Below are positions 48,701 through 57,399 of a stretch of DNA of 64,000 nucleotides, in pieces. Source of the stretch: Flavobacterium glaciei (GTDB taxonomy: Bacteria; Bacteroidota; Bacteroidia; Flavobacteriales; Flavobacteriaceae). The stretch is taken from the NCBI RefSeq assembly GCF_003350545.1, contig NZ_QQBA01000001.1, positions 325,489 through 389,488 on the forward strand, written 5' to 3'. Position 1 is the stretch's first letter. Every line of letters starts with the position of its first letter. Under the pieces are notes generated by a model. That model saw nothing but the letters and a program-made list of their open reading frames with translations. It made no database searches and was not told where the DNA came from. A program made the position numbers and the translations under genes.

Positions 48701-51700
48701 TGAAGATACTTTTCACTTACAAAATAATGAAATCATTATAAAAATTCCACTAAAAAAGGAATTCGAAAGGAGCATCAAAATAGGTTTTCAAAGCGTATTC
48801 GAAAATCAAAAATTTACTGACCAATTAGAAGTATTTCTCAAAGAAGACAAACCAAAATTAGAATTCACAATTGAAAGTTTCAGAAACAAATTACAACCAG
48901 GAAACATTGAAAATTGGTCGTTTCAACTAAAAACATTTAAAAGTCCAAAAGAAGCTGAAGTTTTAGCCTCAATGTATGACAGCTCGTTAGATCAGTTTGC
49001 CAAAAGTGACTGGAATGGTTTGAAATTTAATGACTATAACTACAACACTGCTAACTTTAGAATGAGTTTAGGATTTGATAATACATCGAGTTATATTCGA
49101 AATCTGAATCCTATTTTGAATAGAATTGAACTTAATGATGAAACTATCAAACTAATGTGGTTTGGTTTTAACATCAACGATTCTTTCACAACACAGCAAA
49201 TCAAAGAATATCAAAAACAGCTAAACAGTAAAAGTAAAAAACCCCTAAATGCAAAAATGATTTCAGGAATTGTTTCCGACGATCAAGGACCATTAGCGGG
49301 CGTGAGTATTATTGTGAATGGGCTAGAACGAGGCACATCAACTGATTTTGATGGCTATTACCAAATAGAAGCAGCAACTGGCGAAGAACTAACGTTCTCT
49401 TACATTGGGTTCGAATCTCAAAAAATCACGATTGACTCAAACATAATTGATGTTCAGTTAGAGGAATCCGGGAATAGTCTAGAAGAGGTAGTTGTTGTGG
49501 GTTACGGAATAAACAGAAGTAAAAAATCATTGGCTTATTCTCCTCAAGTAGTAGAGGAAGTAGATAATCAAGTTTACAATACTGCAGGAATCGAAATAAA
49601 ATTAGAAGGAAAAGCTAGTGGAATAACAATTAGAGGTAACTCCAGTATTTCAGGTAATTACAAAAATGCCTTGTATATCGTTGATGGCGAACCAACAACT
49701 GAAGAACAATTCAGATTAATTTCTCCAAGCGATATTATTACTGTTGATGTTCTAAAAGGCGAAAAAGCAACTGCGATATATGGAACCAAAGGAGCTAACG
49801 GCGTTATTATTATCACTACCAAAAAAGCATTAGAAGCCTTGACTCAAGTAAAAGCCAGAAAAAATCTCTCGGAAACTGCTTTCTTTTATCCGAATTTAAA
49901 AACAGATGCGAAAGGAAAAGTAAGTTTCAATTTTACTTCGCCTGAGGCTTTGACCGCTTGGAAACTCCGATTATTGGCACACAACAAAGAGGCTGTTTCT
50001 GGTTATTTAGAAAAAAGTGTCATAACTCAAAAAGAGTTGATGGTTACGCCAAATTTCCCTCGTTTTTTCAGAGAAAAAGACTCGATAGTCATCACGGCAA
50101 AGGTGGCAAACATTACTAATGAAGCCAAAACTGGAATTGCTCTTTTGCAACTCTTTGATGCGACAACAATGCAACCAATCGATGCCAAAATGGGAAATGA
50201 TAATACAGCACAAAACTTCAAAATTGCTCCTTTAGGTAATACCGTCGTGAGTTGGAAAATTTATATTCCAGGGGGCCTGCAAGGTGTTCAGTATAAAATT
50301 TTGGCGAAAGCAGGAAACTTTTCGGATGGCGAAGAAAACATACTTCCCGTTTTGACTAATAATTTGCTGGTTACAGAAAGCATTCCCATTTGGGTTCGAG
50401 AAAATTCGCAGAAAGAATACACCTTCGAAAACCTAAAAAATAACAGTTCGACCACTTTAAGAAACCATCAGTTTACGTTAGAATATACATCAAATCCAGT
50501 TTGGATTGCCATTCAATCCCTACCCTATTTGATGGAATTCGAACACGAAAGTGCGGAGCAAACCTTTGCCCGATATTATTCGAATGCTTTGGCTTCGGAA
50601 ATCATTAACAGCAATCCAAAAATCGCTAATCTATTCGAAAATTGGAGAAAGAATGGAAAATTAAATGCTAAACTGGAAGACAACGAAGAATTAAAATCAA
50701 TAATTCTTGCTGAAACGCCTTGGTTGAATGATGTGCAAAGCGAAGATGAAAAGAAGAAAAATTTAGCGTTACTTTTTGAATTAGATAAATTGAAAAATGC
50801 ACAAGAAGCTACTTTTGATAAGCTGAAACAAAAACAAAATGCTTCGGGAGGATTTGCTTGGTTTGAAGGAAGTCCCGAAAACGAATACATAACCAGACAT
50901 ATTTTGGCAGGTTTAGGGCATCTTTCGAAATTAAGCAATACTGAAAAGAATACTAATAAAATTAAAGAAATTGCTACAACCGGAATTCCATTTTTAGACC
51001 AAAAGTTTTTACAATATTATAAAACCAGAACAGATAATTTAAAATCGACTGACAGATTCATTTGGATTAATCCCTATTCTGATTTGCATTATTTATACAC
51101 CCGAAGTTTTTACCTTGAAAATTATCCGCTTTCGGACACGTTAAAAGAAGCAACAAAAATATATCTCGAAACCGCTAAAAAAGATTGGTTGACATATTCA
51201 TTATACGAAAAAGGATTGGCTGCTTTGACTTTAAATCGCTTTGGCGAAAAAGAAACTGCCAAAAAAATTCTAGAAAATTTAAAAGAAACCGCCTCTACCA
51301 ACGAAAATTGGGGAATGTACTGGATTGCCAATAAATCCGGATGGTATTGGTATCAAGCGCCTATCGAGACTCAGGCATTACTGATTGAGGCTTTCACCGA
51401 AATCGATTCTGACATTAAATCAGTAAACGCAATGAAGGTTTGGTTATTAAAAAACAAACAGACTAAAAACTGGCCCACTACAAAATCCACTACGGAAGCA
51501 ATTTATGCTTTATTGATGCAAGGAACGGATTGGTTGAGCATCAAAGACAACACAATTTTTAAAATTGGAACCGAGAAAATATTGACTAAAAAATTAGCTG
51601 AAAACGAAAAAGAAGCAGAAACAGGTTACGTAAAACTCAATTGGAAAGCAGAAGAAATCAAAAAAGCAATGGCAACGATTTCCATTGAAAACAAATCGAA

Positions 51701-52199
51701 AGTTCCAGGTTTTGGTGGTATTTACTGGCAATACTTTGAAGAATTAGACAAAATAAAAACTAACTCTAATACTGCATTATCCGTTTCCAAAGAATTATAT
51801 GTAAAGAAAAATACTGAGAAAGGCGAAACATCGGAACCAATCAACTCTACTAATCGATTAAAAATCGGTGATTTAGTAACCGTGAGACTAGTAATTTCTG
51901 CTAAAGAAGATATGGAATTTGTGCATTTAAAAGATATGCGCGCTTCTTGTTTTGAACCCGTAGATGTACTGTCCGCTTACCAATACAAAGGTGGATTGGG
52001 TTTTTATAAAAGCACAAAAGATGCCGCAACTCATTTCTTTTTTGACCAAATAAATAAAGGTACTTATATTTTAGAGTATGATATTCGTATAAATAATAGT
52101 GGCGAATTCTCTAATGGAATTACAACTATTCAAAGTATGTATGCTCCTGAATTTACTAATCATACTCAAGGAATCAGGATAAAAACTAGTGAGAAATAA
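45714..52199 (+). CDS. Alpha-2-macroglobulin family protein with inserted SusC-like regulatory and TonB-plug module
   Basis: A 2161-residue exported protein (signal MKNIFLLFIFISTSIFGQ). Residues of about 560 on hold macroglobulin domains (FYLDRAIYRPGQTVYYKGIA, later RVEEYKRPKFEVTFEPF); the bait-region domain ends near 1150. Residues 1182-1372 are a foreign module: a carboxypeptidase-like regulatory domain (ISGIVSDDQGPLAGVSIIVN, TDFDGYYQIEA), the SusC hallmark LEEVVVVGYG (1256-1265), and plug segments (GKASGITIRGNSSISG, ALYIVDGEPT, GTKGANGVIIITTKK). The macroglobulin chain resumes at LSETAFFYPNLKTDAKGKVS with the alpha-alpha region (SASGGFAWFEG-like) to the end. The thioester position reads ESAEQ, with Ser1613 in place of Cys, so no thioester can form. 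Probably a periplasmic or outer-membrane inhibitor or structural protein. pbpC, a frequent partner in other phyla, is absent. Confidence 0.85.
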   Translation: MKNIFLLFIFISTSIFGQNYDKNWLKVIEYENEGKIKSANEVVSKIHQKALREKNEVQIIKCFFYESKYLQVLDEDAQTKIINNLKTEISKASIPSKAILNLVYAKCLNDYQKQNYYVLFSRTKTLSLNDQFFTWTSKEISEQIDSALEKTLLDEVLLKKTSLSNYLSILYYNDEDITKKENLFDYLLKENIAILTPLIPHWEVQKKEFLSYEKELLGNSASFLQLNFAFVKNEKLKKVLDLYQKQEKNAPNLENQFERIQFCNRVLLDSDEAFMKSLNTMQKESKDLILTQKIQFEKATILYNLASKEIHPDYNIRAVATLDSIISINNRSNAHKLALQKKQNISSKSLKIELQKFSYTDENIRAFVQYKNLNRLSISFFKIDQNTNKDFLNSPYKKDSLVAAIIKNKKAIASKNYELEKKNNYFEYSTEVLLPPLKTGSYLVYFESDSDIKNTKAFAYETITISNITVFNSQNDKKEVYQVLDRKTGKPLENVSIALLNQTIKTDKNGIATYLKKIKERDYRLTEFTTENDSLLLNNYTRYNNDYTNHKNEKAKGKVEFYLDRAIYRPGQTVYYKGIAFRKEKDKTTIVGKTAFKITIQDPNRTVFKQFDIVTNEYGSFSGEFMLPKNGLTGNFRMTANKPDTNKNFVIVQTNDQHQFWDTINFVNSEIFLRVEEYKRPKFEVTFEPFKNTHQVNQKVSVEGLAKAFAGSNISDAKVTYNVKLIPYTLNNGYYYNLNGKSETILLGETKTDASGKFEINFIAKPFENATKEQLPIFEYYISASVTDNNGETHQTQTTVRVGYHSLTLTATIPNRIETKNKNEIELKSTNLNGEFLAAKGEIRLYYVSPFSNKFKSRVFSKPEIETILKEDFERLFPFENNENQKTVKPNETLVYSKKIDTEKDKKLLLDFISNYKSGNYKVVFSAKDAFENPIETSSNFQLIQSKDKFNPAKLFTAEQINSDAKKDGFVLVKLTSVIPELYINTTGNYQSYLYFEDTFHLQNNEIIIKIPLKKEFERSIKIGFQSVFENQKFTDQLEVFLKEDKPKLEFTIESFRNKLQPGNIENWSFQLKTFKSPKEAEVLASMYDSSLDQFAKSDWNGLKFNDYNYNTANFRMSLGFDNTSSYIRNLNPILNRIELNDETIKLMWFGFNINDSFTTQQIKEYQKQLNSKSKKPLNAKMISGIVSDDQGPLAGVSIIVNGLERGTSTDFDGYYQIEAATGEELTFSYIGFESQKITIDSNIIDVQLEESGNSLEEVVVVGYGINRSKKSLAYSPQVVEEVDNQVYNTAGIEIKLEGKASGITIRGNSSISGNYKNALYIVDGEPTTEEQFRLISPSDIITVDVLKGEKATAIYGTKGANGVIIITTKKALEALTQVKARKNLSETAFFYPNLKTDAKGKVSFNFTSPEALTAWKLRLLAHNKEAVSGYLEKSVITQKELMVTPNFPRFFREKDSIVITAKVANITNEAKTGIALLQLFDATTMQPIDAKMGNDNTAQNFKIAPLGNTVVSWKIYIPGGLQGVQYKILAKAGNFSDGEENILPVLTNNLLVTESIPIWVRENSQKEYTFENLKNNSSTTLRNHQFTLEYTSNPVWIAIQSLPYLMEFEHESAEQTFARYYSNALASEIINSNPKIANLFENWRKNGKLNAKLEDNEELKSIILAETPWLNDVQSEDEKKKNLALLFELDKLKNAQEATFDKLKQKQNASGGFAWFEGSPENEYITRHILAGLGHLSKLSNTEKNTNKIKEIATTGIPFLDQKFLQYYKTRTDNLKSTDRFIWINPYSDLHYLYTRSFYLENYPLSDTLKEATKIYLETAKKDWLTYSLYEKGLAALTLNRFGEKETAKKILENLKETASTNENWGMYWIANKSGWYWYQAPIETQALLIEAFTEIDSDIKSVNAMKVWLLKNKQTKNWPTTKSTTEAIYALLMQGTDWLSIKDNTIFKIGTEKILTKKLAENEKEAETGYVKLNWKAEEIKKAMATISIENKSKVPGFGGIYWQYFEELDKIKTNSNTALSVSKELYVKKNTEKGETSEPINSTNRLKIGDLVTVRLVISAKEDMEFVHLKDMRASCFEPVDVLSAYQYKGGLGFYKSTKDAATHFFFDQINKGTYILEYDIRINNSGEFSNGITTIQSMYAPEFTNHTQGIRIKTSEK
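49257..49829 (+). other. SusC-like regulatory plus plug module inside the macroglobulin gene
   Basis: Codons 1182-1372 align by eye with residues of about 26-245 of the SusC protein at 31731, including TDFDG, SYIG, GKASG, SISGN and GVI(L/I)ITTK. They are not followed by any barrel. The frame is continuous on both sides. Confidence 0.85.
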
Positions 52200-52206
52200 C
52201 AATAAA

Positions 52207-52240
52207 AAAACCGTCTCGCATTTTTTTACGAGACGGTTTT
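52207..52240. terminator. Bidirectional rho-independent terminator
   Basis: A perfect 12-bp stem AAAACCGTCTCG with CGAGACGGTTTT, loop of about 10, between the convergent macroglobulin and obg genes. Confidence 0.93.
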
Positions 52241-52263
52241 CAATATGTATTTAAAATCAAGAA

Positions 52264-53265
52264 TTAGTCATTCAACATTTTCCATAATTTATCTTTTAAT
52301 TCTGTCAAACCTTGCTGAGCAACAGAAGAAATAAACATATAAGGAATATCTTTGAAAGCAACATCAAGCTCTGTTTTTAACTCTGCTTTTAACTCGTCGT
52401 CCAGCATGTCGCATTTAGAAATCACTAGTAAACGCTCTTTATCCAGCATTTCAGGATTGTACTTAGTTAATTCGTTTACCAAAATATCGTATTCAGCTTT
52501 GATGTCTGGCGTATCAACAGGAACTAAGAACAACAACGTCGAATTACGTTCAATATGACGTAAAAAATAATGTCCAAGCCCTTTTCCTTCGGCAGCACCT
52601 TCAATTATTCCAGGAATATCAGCAATTACAAAGGATTGAAAATCTCTGTAAGCAACAATTCCAAGGTTAGGTTTTAAAGTTGTAAAAGGATAATCAGCAA
52701 TTTTTGGTTTTGCTGATGTCAACACAGATAACAAGGTTGATTTTCCTGCATTAGGAAAACCCACCAAGCCTACATCGGCAAGCACTTTAAGTTCTAAAAT
52801 AACATCCATTTCTACCCCTGGTAAACCCGGTTGTGAGTATCTTGGAGTTTGGTTTGTCGAACTTCTAAAATGCCAGTTTCCTAAACCACCTTTTCCACCA
52901 CGAGAGAGAATTTGTTTTTCACCATCATCAGTGATTTCAAATAATATTTCTCCAGTTTCTTTATCTTTTACTACGGTTCCTAATGGTACTTCAATGTATT
53001 TATCATCACCATCGGCACCTGTACTTCTGTCACCACTTCCATCTCCACCATTTCCTGCTTTGATATGACGTGCAAATTTTAAGTGAAACAATGTCCATAG
53101 ACCTTTGTTTCCAACTAAATATACATGCCCCCCACGGCCACCATCACCACCGTCTGGCCCACCTTTTTCAATAAATTTTTCTCTGTGCAAGTGCGTAGAC
53201 CCTTTTCCTCCTTTACCGGATGAAACATATATTTTAACATAATCTACAAAATTCCCTTCTGTCAT
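52264..53265 (-). CDS. obg: GTPase Obg
   Basis: A 333-residue GTPase of ribosome assembly and stress control. The glycine-rich Obg fold is seen first ([60 protein letters not shown]). The G domain has the P-loop [40 protein letters not shown], and a base-binding segment [10 protein letters not shown] in place of the usual NKxD. The chain ends soon after the G domain, so the C-terminal OCT domain of some homologs is absent. It is in the usual Bacteroidota neighbourhood of adk and hpt. Confidence 0.96.
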   Translation of the reverse strand: MTEGNFVDYVKIYVSSGKGGKGSTHLHREKFIEKGGPDGGDGGRGGHVYLVGNKGLWTLFHLKFARHIKAGNGGDGSGDRSTGADGDDKYIEVPLGTVVKDKETGEILFEITDDGEKQILSRGGKGGLGNWHFRSSTNQTPRYSQPGLPGVEMDVILELKVLADVGLVGFPNAGKSTLLSVLTSAKPKIADYPFTTLKPNLGIVAYRDFQSFVIADIPGIIEGAAEGKGLGHYFLRHIERNSTLLFLVPVDTPDIKAEYDILVNELTKYNPEMLDKERLLVISKCDMLDDELKAELKTELDVAFKDIPYMFISSVAQQGLTELKDKLWKMLND

Positions 53266-53330
53266 TTTTTTTAATTTCAGATTTCAGCTTTCAGATTGAA
53301 TATATTCAAACTTTAAACTTACATCTATTT

Positions 53331-54605
53331 TTATAATTTAATCGCCTTCACCATCACTTTATCAATCTTCACGCCATCCATATCGATAACTTCTAGCTCA
53401 AATTTTTGCCAGACTAATTTCTCCCCTTGTTTTGGAATATGAGAGAGTTCTGTCATTATTAGTCCGCTTACGGTAGTCACTTCATAATCATTGATTAATT
53501 CGTCTAATTCAAAGTAGGTCAAGAAATCGTGTAATGAATAATGTCCGTCTACCAGCCACGATCCATCTTCTCTTTCTATCAACTGAAAATCATCTTTATA
53601 AAAATCAGAAGCATCACCCACAAGTGCTTCCAGAATGTCATTCAGTGTAATAACTCCTTGAAAAACACCATATTCATCCGATACAAAAGCATAATGAATT
53701 CCTGATTTTTTAAAATTTTCTAAAGCGACATAAGCCGTTGTTTGCTCCATCATAAAAGGTGCTTCGGTCATTATATCTACTAAATTAAAATTTTCATTTT
53801 CAAAATGAGAAAAAATATTTTTCAAGTTAACCACTCCAACAATGTCATCAAAATTCTCACCGTAAACTGGATAAATAGAATGTAATTCTTTGAGCATAAA
53901 TTCCTTAACCTGTTCTTTATTAGAATGCAACGGCAAAAACATCACTGATTTCCTGTGTGTCATCAATGAGTTTATTTTTCTGTCCCCAATATGAAAAACA
54001 CGCTCTACAATATCTTGTTCTATTTCCTGTACTTCTCCTCCTTCAGTTCCTTCTTTGATAATTGCTTTTATTTCTTCCTCAGTAACTTTACCGTCTGCTG
54101 TTGGTTTTATTTGCAAAATTTTCAATAAAAAATCAGTTGAATGCGTTAATAACCAGATAAAAGGTGCCGTGATTATTGACACAATTTTCATAGGTAACGC
54201 CACTGCTTTTGCGATAGCTTCGGGATGGTTGAGTCCAATTCTTTTTGGTACCAATTCACCCAAAACCAGTGAGAAAAAAGTTAGTACCACAACTACTAAT
54301 CCTACTGCTACAGAATGTGCGTATGGTTTTAAAAACTCAAAGCCACTTACAAATATTTCTACATCAACCGTTATTTTATCTCCACTGTAAATACCGGTAA
54401 GAATTCCTATAAGAGTAATTCCGATTTGTACGGTTGACAAAAACTTGTTAGGAGAGTTGGCTAAATCTAATGCGATTTTAGCACTTTTATTTCCTTTTTT
54501 TGCTGCGGTCTCTAATCTGTTTTTTCGTGCTGAAATCAATGCGATTTCTGACATTGAGAAAACCCCATTTAGTAGTATTAGAAAAAATATTATTAGTATT
54601 TCCAA
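53331..54605 (-). CDS. CNNM/CorC-type hemolysin family protein with CBS domains
   Basis: A 424-residue membrane protein. Residues of about 1-200 are the transmembrane DUF21 domain (FSMSEIALISARKNRLETAA, FSLVLGELVPKRIGLNHPEA). A CBS pair follows (MTHRKSVMFLPLHSNKEQVK to YGVFQGVITLNDILEALVGD). The C-terminal CorC/HlyC domain starts FQLIEREDGSWLVDGHYSLH. The family is linked to magnesium and cobalt export in several bacteria; the older hemolysin label is not supported. It lies between obg (65 nt) and adk, with a repeat copy in the latter gap. Confidence 0.92.
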   Translation of the reverse strand: MEILIIFFLILLNGVFSMSEIALISARKNRLETAAKKGNKSAKIALDLANSPNKFLSTVQIGITLIGILTGIYSGDKITVDVEIFVSGFEFLKPYAHSVAVGLVVVVLTFFSLVLGELVPKRIGLNHPEAIAKAVALPMKIVSIITAPFIWLLTHSTDFLLKILQIKPTADGKVTEEEIKAIIKEGTEGGEVQEIEQDIVERVFHIGDRKINSLMTHRKSVMFLPLHSNKEQVKEFMLKELHSIYPVYGENFDDIVGVVNLKNIFSHFENENFNLVDIMTEAPFMMEQTTAYVALENFKKSGIHYAFVSDEYGVFQGVITLNDILEALVGDASDFYKDDFQLIEREDGSWLVDGHYSLHDFLTYFELDELINDYEVTTVSGLIMTELSHIPKQGEKLVWQKFELEVIDMDGVKIDKVMVKAIKL

Positions 54606-54688
54606 TTTTTTAATTATTTCGTTTATATGTTAAAGTGTGATTCCTAAATTTTACTTATGAGAAATCGGTTGTTTGGCACCTCATCTTT

Positions 54689-54830
54689 TAGCCCAGATGG
54701 TAATGAAAATGCCTCAGTAAAAAAGCTAATTTTTCTTGTCAAAAAAGAGCGACTAAAGGAAGCTCCTTTTTTGGGCTTAGAAAAATAGATTTTTTGACGA
54801 GGACTTGTAATGTACAGCTGGAATTGCTCC
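54689..54830 (+). repeat. Dispersed intergenic repeat, copy D
   Basis: The left end TAGCCCAGATGGTAATGAAA and the right end GTACAGCTGGAATTGCTCC match copy A. The middle has a weak GAGC...GCTC hairpin with T runs. The right end reaches the first base of the adk stop codon (54830). Confidence 0.7.
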
Positions 54831-55402
54831 TATAAATTATCAATGACGTTGCTAACTCTTTCTGTAATTTCAGCGATTGAACCTATTCCGTTTACGGCAT
54901 GAAATTTCCCTTGGGCCTCATAATAACTCATTAAAGGGGCTGTTTTTTCATTGTATTCCTGGTAGCGATTTCTGATTTTTTCCTCATCTTGATCGTCAAT
55001 TCTACCACTTGTTTTTCCTCTTTCCAAAAGGCGTTTTACTAAAATCTCATCATCCGCTTCCAGTGCTATTGTAGCTGCTACATTAGAACCTATTGAGGTA
55101 AGAAATGCGTCTAAGGCTTCAGCTTGAGAAATTGTTCTTGGATATCCATCAAACAAAATCCCATTAGTATCCGGGTGTTTATTTACCTCATCAATCAGCA
55201 TTTTTGTAGTCAATTCATCTGGAACTAAATCCCCAGCATCCATAAATACTCTTGCTTGTTTTCCCAGTTCTGTATCGTTTTTTAAATTAAAACGGAATAC
55301 ATCACCAGTTGATATATGTGTTAATTTGTATTTTTCTTTCAAAAACTCTGCTTGAGTTCCTTTACCAGCACCTGGTTTTCCAAATAAAACAATGTTAGTC
55401 AT
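54830..55402 (-). CDS. adk: Adenylate kinase (short LID form)
   Basis: A 190-residue kinase that converts ATP plus AMP to two ADP. The P-loop is GKPGAGKGTQAEFLKEKY (from residue 8). The AMP-binding part is THISTGDVFRFNLKN, and FDGYPRTISQAEALD is the signature. The LID is short (RGKTSGRIDDQDEEKIRNR), so the zinc-binding LID is absent. The stop codon TAG abuts the end of a dispersed repeat. It lies 12 nt after hpt; adk is not in its frequent place beside secY. Confidence 0.97.
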   Translation of the reverse strand: MTNIVLFGKPGAGKGTQAEFLKEKYKLTHISTGDVFRFNLKNDTELGKQARVFMDAGDLVPDELTTKMLIDEVNKHPDTNGILFDGYPRTISQAEALDAFLTSIGSNVAATIALEADDEILVKRLLERGKTSGRIDDQDEEKIRNRYQEYNEKTAPLMSYYEAQGKFHAVNGIGSIAEITERVSNVIDNL

Positions 55403-55414
55403 ATCGTTGAGTCG

Positions 55415-55945
55415 TTATTCTTTTAGTTTATATACTTCTGGTAAATTTCTTCCTAATCCATCGTAGTCTAAGCCAAAACCCACAATAAATTTATTTGGAA
55501 TTCTAATTCCCACATAATCTATTTTGATGTCTTTTGCGTATGCTTCTGGTTTAAAAAAAAGTGTTGCTATTTTAAAATGTTTTACATTTTGTTTTTTGAA
55601 TAATTCTTTTAGTTCTACTAATGTGTTTCCCGTATCAACTATATCCTCGATTATGACAACAGAACGCCCAGTTAAATCTTGATTTATACCTATTAACTGT
55701 TTTACTTCGTTTGTTGAAGAAGTTCCTTCGTAAGATGCCATTTTGATGAAAGATACTTCACATGGTCTTTTGTATTTTTTCATAAAATCCGAAACCACCA
55801 TAAAAGCTCCATTCAATACTCCTACAAATACCGGCGTTTCATCAGCAAAATCAGCTTCTACTTGCGCAACCATTTTAGCAATGGCAAATTCAATTTCTTG
55901 GGCAGAAATAAACGGAACAAATTGTTTATCGTGAAGTTGTATCAT
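55415..55945 (-). CDS. hpt: Hypoxanthine phosphoribosyltransferase
   Basis: A 177-residue purine salvage enzyme. The PRPP motif VVIIEDIVDTGNTLVELKEL is clear, along with KMASYEGTSSTNEVKQL and the end YVGIRIPNKFIVGFGLDYDG. The frame is open to 56011, but a TATCTTTG promoter-like box at 55970-55977 lies inside the extension. The ATG at 55945 (MIQLHDKQFVPFISAQEIEF) also matches homologs. It forms a pair with adk. Confidence 0.94.
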   Translation of the reverse strand: MIQLHDKQFVPFISAQEIEFAIAKMVAQVEADFADETPVFVGVLNGAFMVVSDFMKKYKRPCEVSFIKMASYEGTSSTNEVKQLIGINQDLTGRSVVIIEDIVDTGNTLVELKELFKKQNVKHFKIATLFFKPEAYAKDIKIDYVGIRIPNKFIVGFGLDYDGLGRNLPEVYKLKE

Positions 55946-55969
55946 TAATTTCGTTTTTAAAATAATGTG

Positions 55970-55977
55970 CAAAGATA
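55970..55977 (-). promoter_or_regulatory. Candidate -7 box (TATCTTTG) for hpt-adk
   Basis: The minus strand reads TATCTTTG 24 nt before the hpt ATG at 55945. No TTG is at the -33 position. Confidence 0.4.
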
Positions 55978-56133
55978 CAGAATTCGGATTTGTGAATTGA
56001 TAAATGGACATTAATTTGTATTTTTAAGTAAATTTCATAAAAAAGCAACTAAAAATGTACTGAAAATAGTAAAAGTCAGCACAGAAATTCCGAAGAAAAT
56101 AAAATAGCATTTCCCTATTTAATCATTATAAAG

Positions 56134-56141
56134 TATCTTTG
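56134..56141 (+). promoter_or_regulatory. Candidate -7 box (TATCTTTG) for purK
   Basis: TATCTTTG ends 20 nt before the purK ATG. The -33 element is not clear. Confidence 0.45.
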
Positions 56142-56161
56142 CATAAACATACAACTACACC

Positions 56162-57316
56162 ATGAATTATTTTTCTTCTGATTTTAAATTGGGAATTCTA
56201 GGCGGCGGACAACTCGGCAAAATGCTGTTGTTTGACACCCGAAAATTCGACATACAAACTCTTGTTCTTGATCCAAGTGATGAAGCGCCATGCAAGATTG
56301 CCTGTAATCAATTCTTTAAAGGTGATTTAATGGATTTTGAAACGGTTTATAATTTTGGTAAAAAAGTAGACGTTTTGACTTTTGAAATTGAGTTGGTTAA
56401 TCTGGAAGCTTTAGTAAAACTAGAAGAAGAAGGATTAAAAGTGTTTCCTTCGCCAAAAACGTTGAAACTGATTCAAAACAAAGGAATTCAGAAAGATTTT
56501 TACATAAACCACGCAATTCCAACCGCAAATTACAAGCGATTTGAGAATCTAAAAAGTCTAATTGTTGATATTTTAGATTCTAAAATAAAACTTCCGTTTG
56601 TCTGGAAATGTACTGAATTTGGTTACGATGGAAATGGCGTTAAAGTTATTCGACAAATCTCGGACTTAGACAATTTAGCCAATGTAGAATGTATTGCAGA
56701 AGAAATGGTTCCGTTCAAAAATGAATTGGCCGTTATTGTTTGTCGCAATCCGTCTGGTGAAATAAAAACATATCCTGTGGTGGAAATGGAATTTCATCCC
56801 GAAGCCAACCAAGTGGAATACGTAATTTGCCCTGCTCGAATTGATGATAAAGTAGCCGAAAAAGCAAGAGCAATCGCATTGAATGTTTCCGAAAAATTCA
56901 ATCATGTGGGATTATTAGCCGTTGAAATGTTTCAAACTGAAGACGATGAAATCCTCGTAAACGAAGTGGCTCCTCGCCCACACAATTCCGGTCACTACTC
57001 TATTGAAGCCAGTTATACATCCCAATTTGAAAATCACTTGCGTGCAATTCTTGATTTACCTTTAGGAAACACGGACAGTAAAGTAGCTGGAATTATGGTA
57101 AACCTAGTAGGTTCCGAAGGTTTTTCCGGGAATGTAGTCTACGAAAATATCGAAAAAATACTAGGCTGGAATGGTGTTACACCACACATTTACGGAAAAA
57201 AACAAACACGTCCTTTTAGAAAAATGGGACATGTAACCATCGTAAATGAAGACATAGATGAAGCACGAAGAATTGCAGAAGAGGTGAAGAATACGATAAG
57301 AGTGATAAGTGTTTAG
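56162..57316 (+). CDS. purK: 5-(carboxyamino)imidazole ribonucleotide synthase PurK
   Basis: A 384-residue ATP-grasp enzyme that makes N5-CAIR from AIR, ATP and bicarbonate in purine synthesis. It starts with KLGILGGGQLGKMLLFDTRK. Other motifs are VDVLTFEIELVNLEAL, LPFVWKCTEFGYDGNGVKVI and NEVAPRPHNSGHYSIEASYT. PurE, the next enzyme of the pathway, lies downstream with a 66-codon gene between. A strong hairpin follows the purK stop. Confidence 0.96.
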   Translation: MNYFSSDFKLGILGGGQLGKMLLFDTRKFDIQTLVLDPSDEAPCKIACNQFFKGDLMDFETVYNFGKKVDVLTFEIELVNLEALVKLEEEGLKVFPSPKTLKLIQNKGIQKDFYINHAIPTANYKRFENLKSLIVDILDSKIKLPFVWKCTEFGYDGNGVKVIRQISDLDNLANVECIAEEMVPFKNELAVIVCRNPSGEIKTYPVVEMEFHPEANQVEYVICPARIDDKVAEKARAIALNVSEKFNHVGLLAVEMFQTEDDEILVNEVAPRPHNSGHYSIEASYTSQFENHLRAILDLPLGNTDSKVAGIMVNLVGSEGFSGNVVYENIEKILGWNGVTPHIYGKKQTRPFRKMGHVTIVNEDIDEARRIAEEVKNTIRVISV

Positions 57317-57328
57317 TAATTAGTTTTT

Positions 57329-57358
57329 AGTTGGTAGTTTATTGTCTAACTACCAACT
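57329..57358 (+). other. Strong 11-bp hairpin after purK
   Basis: AGTTGGTAGTT (57329-57339) pairs perfectly with AACTACCAACT (57348-57358). No T-run follows, so it may slow RNA decay or transcription rather than terminate it. Confidence 0.6.
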
Positions 57359-57399
57359 TGTCTTCCTAAACAAGAAATAATCATACAATAAAATAAAGA

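Noticed and set aside
49257..49829. The plug module as the result of a frameshift or misjoined SusC gene
   Set aside because: The frame is continuous on both sides, and the sequence differs widely from the SusC gene at 31731, so a local misassembly is unlikely.
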